Source: Stenotrophomonas_A sp035629025 (GTDB lineage Bacteria > Pseudomonadota > Gammaproteobacteria > Xanthomonadales > Xanthomonadaceae). Taken from it: a stretch of DNA of 64,000 nucleotides. Position numbers and translations under genes: made by a program. Shown here piece by piece: positions 23,918-32,397 of the stretch; positions within the stretch are counted from its first letter, which is position 1; each line of letters starts with the position of its first letter. The stretch spans positions 62,001-126,000 of the forward strand of contig DASPIU010000059.1 of assembly GCA_035629025.1 (NCBI GenBank). Reading direction: 5' to 3'. The notes beneath the pieces were generated by a model. The model did not search any database, had not been told where the DNA came from, and saw nothing but the letters and a program-made list of their open reading frames with translations.

Positions 23918-25672
23918 TCAGCCGCCATACTCGCCGACTGGCGCACCGGCCACATCCACCCGCAGCGACAGGACACTGCCTGACAGCGGCGCTGCCGCCA
24001 GCTGCGTGGCCGACAGGCGGATGCGCGCGGTGGTGATGTACAGCGTCTTCATGTCGTCATCGCCAAAGGCCACATTGGTTGGCCGCGGGACCGGCAACGT
24101 CACGCTGCGGTCAAGCGTGCCGTCCGGCGCATAGCGGCGCAGCGCCCAGCCATCCCACACCGCGCACCACAGGTAGCCATCGGCATCCATCGCCAGGCCG
24201 TCCGGCATGCCCTCGCTGGGCTCGAAACTGGCAAATACGCGCTTGTTCGATGCGGTACCGGTCGCCAACTCATAGTCATATTGGAAGATCGCCCGGCGCC
24301 CGGAATCGGCCAGGTAGAAGCGCGTGGAATCCGGGCTCCAGGCCATGCCATTGCAGATGTGGAAGCCGCGCTCGACCTCGCTGAGCGTGCCATCGGTATC
24401 GAGCCGGTACAGCGAGCCACGTTCGGGACTGGCATCGATGGCCAGCGTGCCGGCCCACAGCCGGCCGGCCGGATCGCACTTGCCATCGTTGAACCGGCGC
24501 CCGACCATGTCGGTCGGGCTGGCCAGCGGCACCATCTCGCCGCTTTGCAGGTCCAGCGCGCGAAAGCCGCTCTGCGTGGCCGCCACGAAACCGCCACGGC
24601 GCCGCGGCACCACCACGCCGACCAGCTCGCCCAACGGCGTGCTGCGCGTATCGCCGCTGGCCAGGTGGGTCAGGTTCACTGACGGCGCCAGGATGTCCAC
24701 CCACAGCAGCGAACGGCTGGCGCGCAGCCATTGCGGCCCTTCGCCAAGGAAGGCGCCATACGGCACGGCGCAGCGCACGTGGCGGTCGGCGGCATGGCTC
24801 GGCGTGACCGAAGTGCCGATTGACATGAAGGTTTCGCCGACGTTGCCCGAAATTCGGCGCGCCGCCTCGATCACGTCGCGCCCCAGGGCGTGCAGCCGCT
24901 CCGGCGGCAGGCGGAAGGCCGGGCCGCTGATGCTGACCGCGCCGATCGACTCGCCGCGATGGTCGAGGATGGGCGCAGCCACGCCATTGATGCCCAGCGT
25001 CGCCTCCTCGGCGGAGATGGCGTAGCCGCGCGCCTTGATCAGGTCCAGCTCGCGGCGCATCTCCACCGGGTCGAGGATGGAATTGGGAGTCAGCGCCTTC
25101 AACGCATGGCTTTCAAAGTGCCGGCGCAATTCCTCCGGTGGGCGGTAGGCCATCAGCGCCTTGCCGATGGCGCTGGCCATCGCCGGCAGGCGGCTGCCGA
25201 CGCCGTTGGCCAGGCGCACACCCTGGATGTAGTCGCGCTGGTCGATCAGCAGCACCTCGCCCTCGTCGAGCAGGCCCAGGCGCGTGGTTTCCTGCGCCAG
25301 GTCGCGCAGGCGCAGCAGCTCCGACTCGGCGGCGCTGCGCAGGTCGAACTCGCTCCACACCCGGTGCGCCATCTCGAACAGGCGGATGCCCAACCGGTAA
25401 GTCTGGGTAGCCTCGTCCAGGCGGATCACGCGATAGTCGATGAGCGCCTGGAGGATGCGGTGCAGCGTGCTCTTGGGCAGGCCGGAATAGCGCCCCAGCT
25501 CGGTGAAACCCAGCGGCTGCGGGGCGTCGGCGATCAGGGTGAGCAGGCTCAGACCCTTGGACAGCGCCTGCGCTCCGGGGATGGCAAAGGGCTTTTCGCC
25601 GCCGACATCGTCGAGAGTCTCTTCGGATTGGACGCGCAGGGGTTTGGCTCGGGCCATCTGCGTATTTCCCAT
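23918..25672 (-). CDS. IclR-family regulator fused to SMP-30/gluconolactonase domain
   Basis: A 584-residue fusion. Residues ~30-95 are an IclR winged helix (ALSKGLSLLTLIADAPQPLG, YSGLPKSTLHRILQAL); ~105-280 the IclR effector domain (GSRLPAMASAIGKALMA, ATLGINGVAAPILD). Residues ~295-580 are a complete SMP-30 lactonase propeller with the metal ligands expected from the family: E311 (FLGEGPQW), N441 (CNGMAWSP) and D491 (MPDGLAMD), plus N395 near the substrate site. So both halves look functional. No frameshift or stop separates them. The ATG at 25672 is chosen; one at 25657 is also possible. The gene is divergent from a TonB receptor and followed at 1 bp by a sugar dehydrogenase. It likely senses and hydrolyses a sugar lactone of this pathway. 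Confidence 0.88.
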   Translation of the reverse strand: MGNTQMARAKPLRVQSEETLDDVGGEKPFAIPGAQALSKGLSLLTLIADAPQPLGFTELGRYSGLPKSTLHRILQALIDYRVIRLDEATQTYRLGIRLFEMAHRVWSEFDLRSAAESELLRLRDLAQETTRLGLLDEGEVLLIDQRDYIQGVRLANGVGSRLPAMASAIGKALMAYRPPEELRRHFESHALKALTPNSILDPVEMRRELDLIKARGYAISAEEATLGINGVAAPILDHRGESIGAVSISGPAFRLPPERLHALGRDVIEAARRISGNVGETFMSIGTSVTPSHAADRHVRCAVPYGAFLGEGPQWLRASRSLLWVDILAPSVNLTHLASGDTRSTPLGELVGVVVPRRRGGFVAATQSGFRALDLQSGEMVPLASPTDMVGRRFNDGKCDPAGRLWAGTLAIDASPERGSLYRLDTDGTLSEVERGFHICNGMAWSPDSTRFYLADSGRRAIFQYDYELATGTASNKRVFASFEPSEGMPDGLAMDADGYLWCAVWDGWALRRYAPDGTLDRSVTLPVPRPTNVAFGDDDMKTLYITTARIRLSATQLAAAPLSGSVLSLRVDVAGAPVGEYGG

Positions 25673-25890
25673 GATATGGACTTCTGTTCCGAGTCTATGG
25701 GCAGGCTGAAGGGCGCGCAACACCGTGAGCGCAACGCTGCGATTACTGGAACGCCGTCCCAACCCCAATGGCTGGCGCTTCACAGGCGTTATGTAGATAG
25801 TGCCACTGCGGCGAACAGGGGCAGCCGCCAAACGGCACGAGATGTGCCGTGGGGAGATGAATCGACGGCTTGAATGCCCAGGGAGGCAAC

Positions 25891-28236
25891 ATGAATACGC
25901 GGCATCTGGTGCTGGCGCTGGGCACGCTGGCCGACGCCCGCGCGTGGGCACAGCAGGGGCCCGTGCCAGACGCGCCTGCCGCGCAGATCGCGAGCGATAC
26001 CTCGGCGGTGGCCGCGGCCCAGGCCCGCACTCTGGACGCAGTGATCGTCACCTCGCAGCACCGCGAGGAGAACGTGCAGAAAGTGCCGCTGGCCGTGTCC
26101 GTGGTCGACGGCACCGCGCTGCAACGGCGCCAGGTCACCGACATCGGCGGCCTGCCGCGGCTGGTGCCGAGCGTGTCGTTTGCCGCGGGCAATGAACTGC
26201 GCAATAGCTCCATCCGCATCCGTGGCGTCGGCACGGACGTGTTTTCCACGGGCGTGGAGCCGAGCATCGCTACCGTGGTCGACGATGTCGTGCTGCAGCG
26301 GCCGGGCGCGAGCTTCGCCGAGCTCTACGACATCGAACGCATCGAGGTGCTGCGCGGGCCGCAAGGCACCTTGTTCGGCAAGAACGCGTCGGCTGGCGTG
26401 ATTAGCGTGGTGACGCAGGCGCCGGATTTCGATGGCACCAGTGGCAATGCCTCGCTGTTGCTGGCCCAGGACGACGAGCAGCGCTTCGATGGCGCGGTGT
26501 CCGCGCCGCTCGGCGATACCTTCGCCTACCGCCTGGCCGGCTTTGCGCATACGCGCGGCGGCAATGTCGAAAATCTCTACAGCGGGCGCCGCCTCAACGG
26601 CGCCGATTCCTGGGGACTGCGCGGCAAGCTCGCCTGGCGCTCGCCGGACCAGCGCTCGCAGGTCACCCTGACTCTGGATCATGCGCGTCTGAATGCGGAC
26701 TGCTGCGCCCTGCCCCTGGTCGTGGCCAGCAACAATCCGCGCGCGGTCGATACCGGTACCCCGGTGGGACCGGACAACACCGAAGTCAACAATGACGTGG
26801 ACCCGTTCGTGCGTCAGACCAACCAGGGCGCCGCGCTCACCGCGCGCATTGCGCTGGGCGATTACAGCCTGACCAGCATCAGCGCCTGGCGTCGCTTCGA
26901 CAACGACAGCGACATGGACCTGGACGATACCGACGGCCGCTTCATCCTGCACAACCACAACATCGAACGCAGCCGCACGCTCACCCAGGAACTGCGCCTG
27001 GCCTCACCGACCGGTGGCCGTTTCGACTATGTGCTGGGTGCGTTCTGGTTCGACGGCTCGGTCTACAACTCACTGGACCGTCGCGGCCTCAACCTGCCCG
27101 GCATCGCCAGCGTGCTCGACGACGGCAACGTGGTGCCCGTGGTCCCCGGCGACCAGGCGGTCCTGGCCGGGCACTCACGCGTGGACAGCCACAGCGGCTC
27201 GCTGTTCGCCCACGGCAACTGGCACCTGAGCGACCGTCTGACCCTGGGCGGCGGCCTGCGCTTCATCGACGAGCGCCAACGCCTGGACTTCGTGCGGCCC
27301 CTGGCCGGGCGCTTCAATGGCGTGCTGCAGGCACCGACCAATCCGGCTTTCGGCCCGGTCACCGGCCACTACGACGACACCGCGACGATCGGCAAGCTCA
27401 GCCTCAGCTACGAGATGGCAGCCACGGTGACCGGCTATGTCGGCTACAGCACCGGCTACAAGGGCGAAGGCCTGGCCTCGACGCTGGGCCTGAGCGCCGA
27501 GCAGTTCGCGCGGCTGCCGGCGCCGGCCGAAACCTCGCGCCTGCTCGAAGCAGGTCTGAAGAGCACCCTGTTCGACGGCGCGCTGATGCTGGATACCACG
27601 CTGTTCCGCACGCGCATCCAGGATTACCAGGCGCAGACGTTTGACTCGACCTCGGGCCTGTTCCTGCTGACCAGCGCCGGCGGCGTGGCCATCGACGGGC
27701 TGGAAGTGGAATTCACCGCGCGACCCTCGACGTACTTCAGCCTGGTAGGCGGCTTCACCTGGCTGGACGCGCGCTTCGACGGCGTGAGCCAGGGCCCGTG
27801 CTACACCGGGCAGACCCTGGCGCAGGGTTGCCGGCCCGTGGGCCACGGCGCCAGCGCGCAGGATCTGGACGGCAAGCCCTTCATCAACGCGCCGCGCTGG
27901 CGGGTGCTGCTCAGCGCCCGCTACGACGCGCCGCTGAGCGCACGCCTGGACGGCTACGTGCAGGCCGACTGGCGCTGGCAGGACAACGTGGTGCTGGACA
28001 TCAGCCAGAACCCGAACCTGCGCCAGGACGCCTACGGCGTGGCCGATCTTTCCGCGGGCCTGATCTTCGGCGACGGGCGCTACGACCTCGGCGTGTTCGT
28101 CAAGAACCTGTTTGACCAGGCCTATGCCGCCAACCTGATGGCGGTGGGCACCGCCGGTGGCGCCAATGCCTATGCCCAGCAGTTGCCGCGCGACTTCCAT
28201 CGCTATGCCGGCGTCAACTTCCGCATGGTGTTCTAA
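25891..28236 (+). CDS. TonB-dependent receptor of the sugar-oxidation module
   Basis: A 781-residue outer-membrane receptor. It has a short signal sequence, a TonB-box-like start (LDAVIVTSQHREENVQKVPLAVSVV), a plug (IRIRGVGTDVFSTGVEPSIATVVDDV, IERIEVLRGPQGTLFGKNASAGVISVVT) and a barrel ending HRYAGVNFRMVF. This plug type (VQKVPLAVSV...GPQGTLFG) is common in Caulobacter/Sphingomonas/Xanthomonas receptors. The ATG has a perfect GGAGG site. It is followed after 57 bp by a solute:sodium symporter, and it is divergent from the IclR/lactonase fusion that probably controls it. The ligand is probably a sugar or sugar acid. Confidence 0.9.
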   Translation: MNTRHLVLALGTLADARAWAQQGPVPDAPAAQIASDTSAVAAAQARTLDAVIVTSQHREENVQKVPLAVSVVDGTALQRRQVTDIGGLPRLVPSVSFAAGNELRNSSIRIRGVGTDVFSTGVEPSIATVVDDVVLQRPGASFAELYDIERIEVLRGPQGTLFGKNASAGVISVVTQAPDFDGTSGNASLLLAQDDEQRFDGAVSAPLGDTFAYRLAGFAHTRGGNVENLYSGRRLNGADSWGLRGKLAWRSPDQRSQVTLTLDHARLNADCCALPLVVASNNPRAVDTGTPVGPDNTEVNNDVDPFVRQTNQGAALTARIALGDYSLTSISAWRRFDNDSDMDLDDTDGRFILHNHNIERSRTLTQELRLASPTGGRFDYVLGAFWFDGSVYNSLDRRGLNLPGIASVLDDGNVVPVVPGDQAVLAGHSRVDSHSGSLFAHGNWHLSDRLTLGGGLRFIDERQRLDFVRPLAGRFNGVLQAPTNPAFGPVTGHYDDTATIGKLSLSYEMAATVTGYVGYSTGYKGEGLASTLGLSAEQFARLPAPAETSRLLEAGLKSTLFDGALMLDTTLFRTRIQDYQAQTFDSTSGLFLLTSAGGVAIDGLEVEFTARPSTYFSLVGGFTWLDARFDGVSQGPCYTGQTLAQGCRPVGHGASAQDLDGKPFINAPRWRVLLSARYDAPLSARLDGYVQADWRWQDNVVLDISQNPNLRQDAYGVADLSAGLIFGDGRYDLGVFVKNLFDQAYAANLMAVGTAGGANAYAQQLPRDFHRYAGVNFRMVF

Positions 28237-28293
28237 GCCTGTGGTCTGGCATGTGGCCTTGCAGGGACGCGACCGTCGTGGGAGCCGACGCGC

Positions 28294-30021
28294 ATGACGC
28301 GGCTGGACGCGGTGGTATTTGCGCTCTATCTGCTGGCGATGCTGGCGCTGGGCCTGCGCTATGTCAGCCGCAACCGTGGCGCGCGCGACATGTTTGTGGC
28401 CGGCGGCCGCTCGCCGTGGTGGGTGGCGGGCCTGAGCAGCTTCATGACCCTCAAGTCGGCCGGCACCTTCGTGGTCTGGGGCGGACTGGCCTATCGCGAG
28501 GGCCTGGTCGCCATCGTCCTCAATACCTGCATCGGCGTGTCCGGCCTGCTGGTCGGCTGGATCGTGGCCGGGCGTTGGCGCCAGCTCGGCGTGACCACGC
28601 CGGCCGAGTTCGTGCGTCTGCGTTTCGGCGGCGCCGCGGTGCAGTTGTATACCTGGGCGATGATGGGCGTGCGCATCGTCTCCACCGGCGTGGCCCTGTA
28701 TGCAGTGGCGGTGATGCTGGTGGCCCTGGTGCCGCTGGCGCCGGGCAATCCCTTGCGCGATCCGGCCACTGGCCACCTGTCATTGCACGTGGCCATCGCG
28801 CTGTTCGGCGCGATCGTCATCATCTACACCGTGGCCGGCGGCCTGTGGGCGGTGCTGATGACCGACGTGATGCAGTTCATCGTGATGCAGCTGTCGGTGC
28901 TGTTTCTGATCCCGCTGCTGTGGCTGCGCCTGGACTCGGCGGTGCCGGTGGCAATCCCGGAAGGCTTCCTGTCGCCGTTCTCTTCGCAGTACACGCCGTG
29001 GTTCATGGCCGGCTGGGTTGGCGTGCACTTCTTCCTGGTCGGTGCCGAATGGGCGTTCGCGCAGCGCTACCTGTGTGTGCCCACGCCGCGCGACGCGCGC
29101 AAGGGCGCGTGGCTGTTTGGTGCCTTGTACCTGATCAGCCCCGCGCTGTGGCTGACCCCGCCCCTGCTCTACCGGTTGCTGCAACCGGGCGTGGATTCCG
29201 AGCAGGCCTACATCCTCGCCGCGCAGGCGGTGCTGCCCACCGGCATGCTCGGCATGGCGATGGCGGCGATGTTCGCGGCCACCGCCAGTTCGCTCAGCGG
29301 GCAGATCAATGTGTTCGCCGGCGTGTTGACCGAGCAGTTCTACCGGCGCCTGCAACGCCCCGATGCCAGTGAGCGCCGGCTGGTCGCGGCCGGGCGCGTG
29401 TTCGCGCTGCTGATCGGCATCGCGCTGGTGGCCGTGGCGCTGTGCGTGCCGCAGATGGGTGGCGCGGAAAAGATCGTGCTGACCATCACCGGCATGCTGT
29501 TTGGGCCGTTGCTCGCGCCGACCATCTGGGGTCTGCTGTCGGGACGGATCGGCAGCGGCGCGGTGTTCACCTGCGCCTTCGGCAGCTTTGCCGCCGGGCT
29601 GTGGGTACGCATGGGCATCGAGCCGGGCGGGCCGTTCGATGGCGGAGCGCTGGCGCACTGGGTGCAGGCCAACCCGCGCGTCACCGACGTGCTGGTGGGC
29701 GTGGTGCTGCCGGTATTGATCCTCTCCACGGCGCAGCTGCTGGCACGCGGCGAGCGTCCGCAATGGCATGCGCTGCGGCAGCACATCGCGGCTGCGAAGC
29801 AGGAAGCCAAGGCCGAACCAATCGACATCGGCGATGACCATTCGCCTGCGCGCGTGGTCGCCCTCTCGCTGGCGACCTCCGGCCTGCTGATGCTGGCGCT
29901 GGCCCTGTTCAACCCGCAGGCGTGGGCCATGCTCACGCTTTTTGGCGGCGTGTCCCTGGCCCTGGCGACCTGGGCGGGCTGGCGCCCGGCCCTGGCATTG
30001 CGGACCGCCTGGCGTCGCTGA
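28294..30021 (+). CDS. Sodium:solute symporter (SSS family)
   Basis: A 575-residue inner-membrane transporter with about 13-14 hydrophobic segments. Family features: an N-terminal LYLLAMLALGLRY...FVAGGRSPWWVAGLSSF, the unwound-helix region SAGTFVVWGG, GLWAVLMTDVMQF (the SSS signature region), and MAMAAMFAATASSLSGQINVFAG. It is placed to move into the cytoplasm the solute delivered by the adjacent TonB receptor, driven by sodium. SSS members near sugar dehydrogenases often carry monosaccharides. Substrate not assigned. Confidence 0.9.
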   Translation: MTRLDAVVFALYLLAMLALGLRYVSRNRGARDMFVAGGRSPWWVAGLSSFMTLKSAGTFVVWGGLAYREGLVAIVLNTCIGVSGLLVGWIVAGRWRQLGVTTPAEFVRLRFGGAAVQLYTWAMMGVRIVSTGVALYAVAVMLVALVPLAPGNPLRDPATGHLSLHVAIALFGAIVIIYTVAGGLWAVLMTDVMQFIVMQLSVLFLIPLLWLRLDSAVPVAIPEGFLSPFSSQYTPWFMAGWVGVHFFLVGAEWAFAQRYLCVPTPRDARKGAWLFGALYLISPALWLTPPLLYRLLQPGVDSEQAYILAAQAVLPTGMLGMAMAAMFAATASSLSGQINVFAGVLTEQFYRRLQRPDASERRLVAAGRVFALLIGIALVAVALCVPQMGGAEKIVLTITGMLFGPLLAPTIWGLLSGRIGSGAVFTCAFGSFAAGLWVRMGIEPGGPFDGGALAHWVQANPRVTDVLVGVVLPVLILSTAQLLARGERPQWHALRQHIAAAKQEAKAEPIDIGDDHSPARVVALSLATSGLLMLALALFNPQAWAMLTLFGGVSLALATWAGWRPALALRTAWRR

Positions 30022-30059
30022 CTGACAGCTGGCTGGATTCCGCGCGCAGCGGCCCGCGC

Positions 30060-30073
30060 TTGACCAAGATCAA
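30060..30073. promoter_or_regulatory. FNR-type box upstream of small secreted protein
   Basis: TTGACCAAGATCAA fits TTGAY-N4-RTCAA exactly and lies 117 bp before the ATG of the 95-residue secreted protein. Confidence 0.55.
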
Positions 30074-30190
30074 GAACCGCCCCCCTGCCCGCGCGCACAG
30101 TGCACCCACCGCAGCGCAACCGGCGCCCGCGGCTCCGAATCCGTATCCACCCTGCAACCCTCTCTACTTCCAACATTCAAAGGAACCGCC

Positions 30191-30478
30191 ATGAATATCT
30201 CTGTTCGCCCCCTCCGCGTGCTGCTGCTTGGCGCGCTCGTCGTGGCCGGCGTGGCCCAGGCCCAGCAGCCGGTGGTCAACATCGGTGAGCGCCACGGCAA
30301 CCTGCGCGCCGCGCAGGAACACATCGTCCAGGCCTACCAGCTCGTCGGCGACGCGCAGCAGGCCAATGACGCCCGCCTCGGCGGCCATGCCGGCAAGGCC
30401 CGGCAGCTGCTGATCCAGGCCGACCAGGAACTGCGCCTGGCCGCCGATGCCGCCAACCACGGAGGCCGCAACTGGTAA
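30191..30478 (+). CDS. Small secreted protein of unknown function
   Basis: A 95-residue protein with a clear signal peptide (MNISVRPLRVLLLGALVVAGVAQAQ) and a mature helical part rich in Ala, Gln and Asn (GERHGNLRAAQEHIVQAYQLVGDAQQAND...ARQLLIQADQELRLAADAAN), possibly a helical hairpin. AAAGGA precedes the ATG. An FNR-type box upstream and a strong hairpin downstream mark it as a separate transcription unit. I do not recognise a family. Confidence 0.75.
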   Translation: MNISVRPLRVLLLGALVVAGVAQAQQPVVNIGERHGNLRAAQEHIVQAYQLVGDAQQANDARLGGHAGKARQLLIQADQELRLAADAANHGGRNW

Positions 30479-30531
30479 GCCCACGGCCCTGGCGGGCGGC
30501 CCCCTCCCGGCCGCCCACCAGCGGCGATGAT

Positions 30532-30575
30532 GCAAATGCAAACGGCGACGGTTCCCCGTCGCCGTTTGCATTTGC
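30532..30575. terminator. Perfect 20-bp hairpin, bidirectional terminator
   Basis: Arms 30532-30551 and 30556-30575 are perfectly complementary (20 bp) with a TTCC loop. It lies between the convergent secreted-protein and SCO genes, so it can end both transcripts. The lower stem is A/T-rich (GCAAATGCAAA), giving T-rich tails on both sides. Confidence 0.8.
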
Positions 30576-30613
30576 GTGTGCATTTTGTGGCCGCGTTACA
30601 GCGGCCAGATGGC

Positions 30614-31255
30614 TCAGGGCTTGCGTGTGCTTGCCGTCGGTTTTGCCTTGGCCGGCGTGGCACCGAGCTCGGCGACGATGCTGCGCGCCACCGCCGCTTC
30701 ATCGGTACCGCGGCCGAAATGGTCCACGTAGCGGCCATTGCGGTCGAGCAGGAACAGGAAGGTGGAGTGATCCATCGTGTACTGCCCATGCTGCCCGTAA
30801 GGCACCTTCTTGTAGTACACGTGGTACAGGTCAGCGATGCGCGCGACCTGCGCCGGCGTGCCGGTCAGGCCGACGAAATCGCTGCCGAAGGCGCCGACGT
30901 AGGCCTTCATCCGTGCCGGCGTGTCGCGCTCGGGGTCGATGCTGACGAACACCGGCACCGGTGCCGGAGCGCCGGCCTTCTGCACGCGCCGGGCGATGCG
31001 CTCGATGCGTGCCAGATCGGTCGGGCACACGTCCGGGCAGGAGGTGAAGCCGAAATACAGCAGCACCGGCTTGCCATGGAAGGTCTTGTCGGTGACATGG
31101 CGATTGTTGCCGTCCACGAGCTGGAACGGCCCGCCGATATCGTCGCCGGGCGCCGCCGCGGGCGCGGCATTTGCCGCACTCGCCGACAGCGTCGGCACCA
31201 GGCCGGCGGCAGCCAGGCTGAGCGGTACCAGCAACAAGGACCAGGAACGCTTCAT
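30614..31255 (-). CDS. SCO1/SenC family copper chaperone/thioredoxin-like protein
   Basis: A 213-residue exported protein with the SCO copper motif CPDVCP (in YFGFTSCPDVCPTDL) and the distal His (YTMDHSTFLFLLD). SCO proteins deliver copper to cupredoxin sites or act as thiol reductases in the periplasm. Its start overlaps the stop of the barrel gene by one base. In this operon the likely client is the multicopper oxidase two genes upstream, rather than cytochrome oxidase; that is inference. The C-terminus is Lys/Thr-rich. Confidence 0.93.
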   Translation of the reverse strand: MKRSWSLLLVPLSLAAAGLVPTLSASAANAAPAAAPGDDIGGPFQLVDGNNRHVTDKTFHGKPVLLYFGFTSCPDVCPTDLARIERIARRVQKAGAPAPVPVFVSIDPERDTPARMKAYVGAFGSDFVGLTGTPAQVARIADLYHVYYKKVPYGQHGQYTMDHSTFLFLLDRNGRYVDHFGRGTDEAAVARSIVAELGATPAKAKPTASTRKP

Positions 31256-32397
31256 CAGTGGGCTCCGCTATAGCTGAGGGCCAGGCCGACCAGGTTGGAC
31301 TTCTGCCCTGCCACCGACTGGCTGCCCACCGACAGACCGACGTTGAACATGCCGGTGACGTTGTAGGTGCAGCTCAGTTCGTTGAGATAGTCATTGCGGC
31401 CGGCGCCACTGGCCCACGGACGGCGCTTGTCGGTGCGGGTCGCGCCGAAGGCCCAGGGGCCGTAGTCGACGGTCACCGACGTGGTCAGGTAGGCGGTGTC
31501 GTTGCCGGCGACCGCATCCTCGTTGTCCACGTGTGCATACTCGACAAAGGGCACCACATCAAAATATCGGCCGCGCAAGGTCGTGTCGAGGTCGGCACTG
31601 GAGGCCGGCGCCCAGATATAGCGCGCCGACACCACCTTGATGATCTCGTCATCGGCCGGGCCGCTGTCGGGCTGGTCGACGCCGGCACGGTTGCGCATAT
31701 AGCCGGCTTCCATCTCCAGGAAAGGCAGCGCCGGGATCGAATCCCAGTCCACGGTCAGCGCATAGGAATCCGGCTTGCCGGTGTTGGCCGGCCCGCCATC
31801 GGAGCGCTGCAGGCGTCCGCCACTGCGCAGGAACGGCCTGCTCAGCTCGGTGGTATCGGCGGTATACACCGCCACGCCAGGCTGGATCATGCCTACGCTC
31901 TGGCCGAAGTAGCGGTAGGCGAAGTTGGCGCCGAGCACGCCTTGCAGGTCGTAGGTGGAGACGAAATCGTTGGTGTACAGGCCCGGCGCCATCGCCGCGG
32001 CGCGGCCAAACAGCACCGGCACCTTGCCGACCTGCCATTGGGTGTGGGCGGTGAGCTTGTAGTAGTCGAGCTCGTTGATCACCAGGCCGAGGTCGCCGAA
32101 GTTGCGCTTCTGCCCCGGGTTTGGCGGGTTGATCGGGTTGAGCTCGGTGGACAGGCGCACCTGGTCATCCGGGCTGAAGCGCAGGTAGAAGGTCGAACTG
32201 ATGTCCGGGTAGAAGTCGGTGGTGTTGCGCGGGTCGGTGGCGCCGCTGCCTTCGCTGCGGCTGAAGTCGTACTGCATGACCGCGTTGTAGTCCATGCCGA
32301 CGTTCGGGTAGCGGCCGCTGTCGGCACGCGCCGGGGCGCTGGCCGCAAGCACGCTCAGCGCGCCCGTCACCAGCAGGTACAGGGGCGTGCGGCTCAT
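31255..32397 (-). CDS. Outer-membrane beta-barrel (porin-like) protein
   Basis: A 380-residue protein with a signal peptide (LVTGALSVLAASAPARA) and a run of amphipathic beta strands (STFYLRFSPDDQVRLSTELNP, NYRYFGQSVGMIQPGVAVYTA-like, ALTVDWDSIPALPFLEMEAGYM). It ends ALSYSGAH rather than in an aromatic residue. It overlaps the multicopper oxidase stop by 4 bp and the SCO start by 1 bp, so the three are translationally coupled. It may let a substrate or electron carrier reach the oxidase. No named family recognised. Confidence 0.75.
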   Translation of the reverse strand: MSRTPLYLLVTGALSVLAASAPARADSGRYPNVGMDYNAVMQYDFSRSEGSGATDPRNTTDFYPDISSTFYLRFSPDDQVRLSTELNPINPPNPGQKRNFGDLGLVINELDYYKLTAHTQWQVGKVPVLFGRAAAMAPGLYTNDFVSTYDLQGVLGANFAYRYFGQSVGMIQPGVAVYTADTTELSRPFLRSGGRLQRSDGGPANTGKPDSYALTVDWDSIPALPFLEMEAGYMRNRAGVDQPDSGPADDEIIKVVSARYIWAPASSADLDTTLRGRYFDVVPFVEYAHVDNEDAVAGNDTAYLTTSVTVDYGPWAFGATRTDKRRPWASGAGRNDYLNELSCTYNVTGMFNVGLSVGSQSVAGQKSNLVGLALSYSGAH

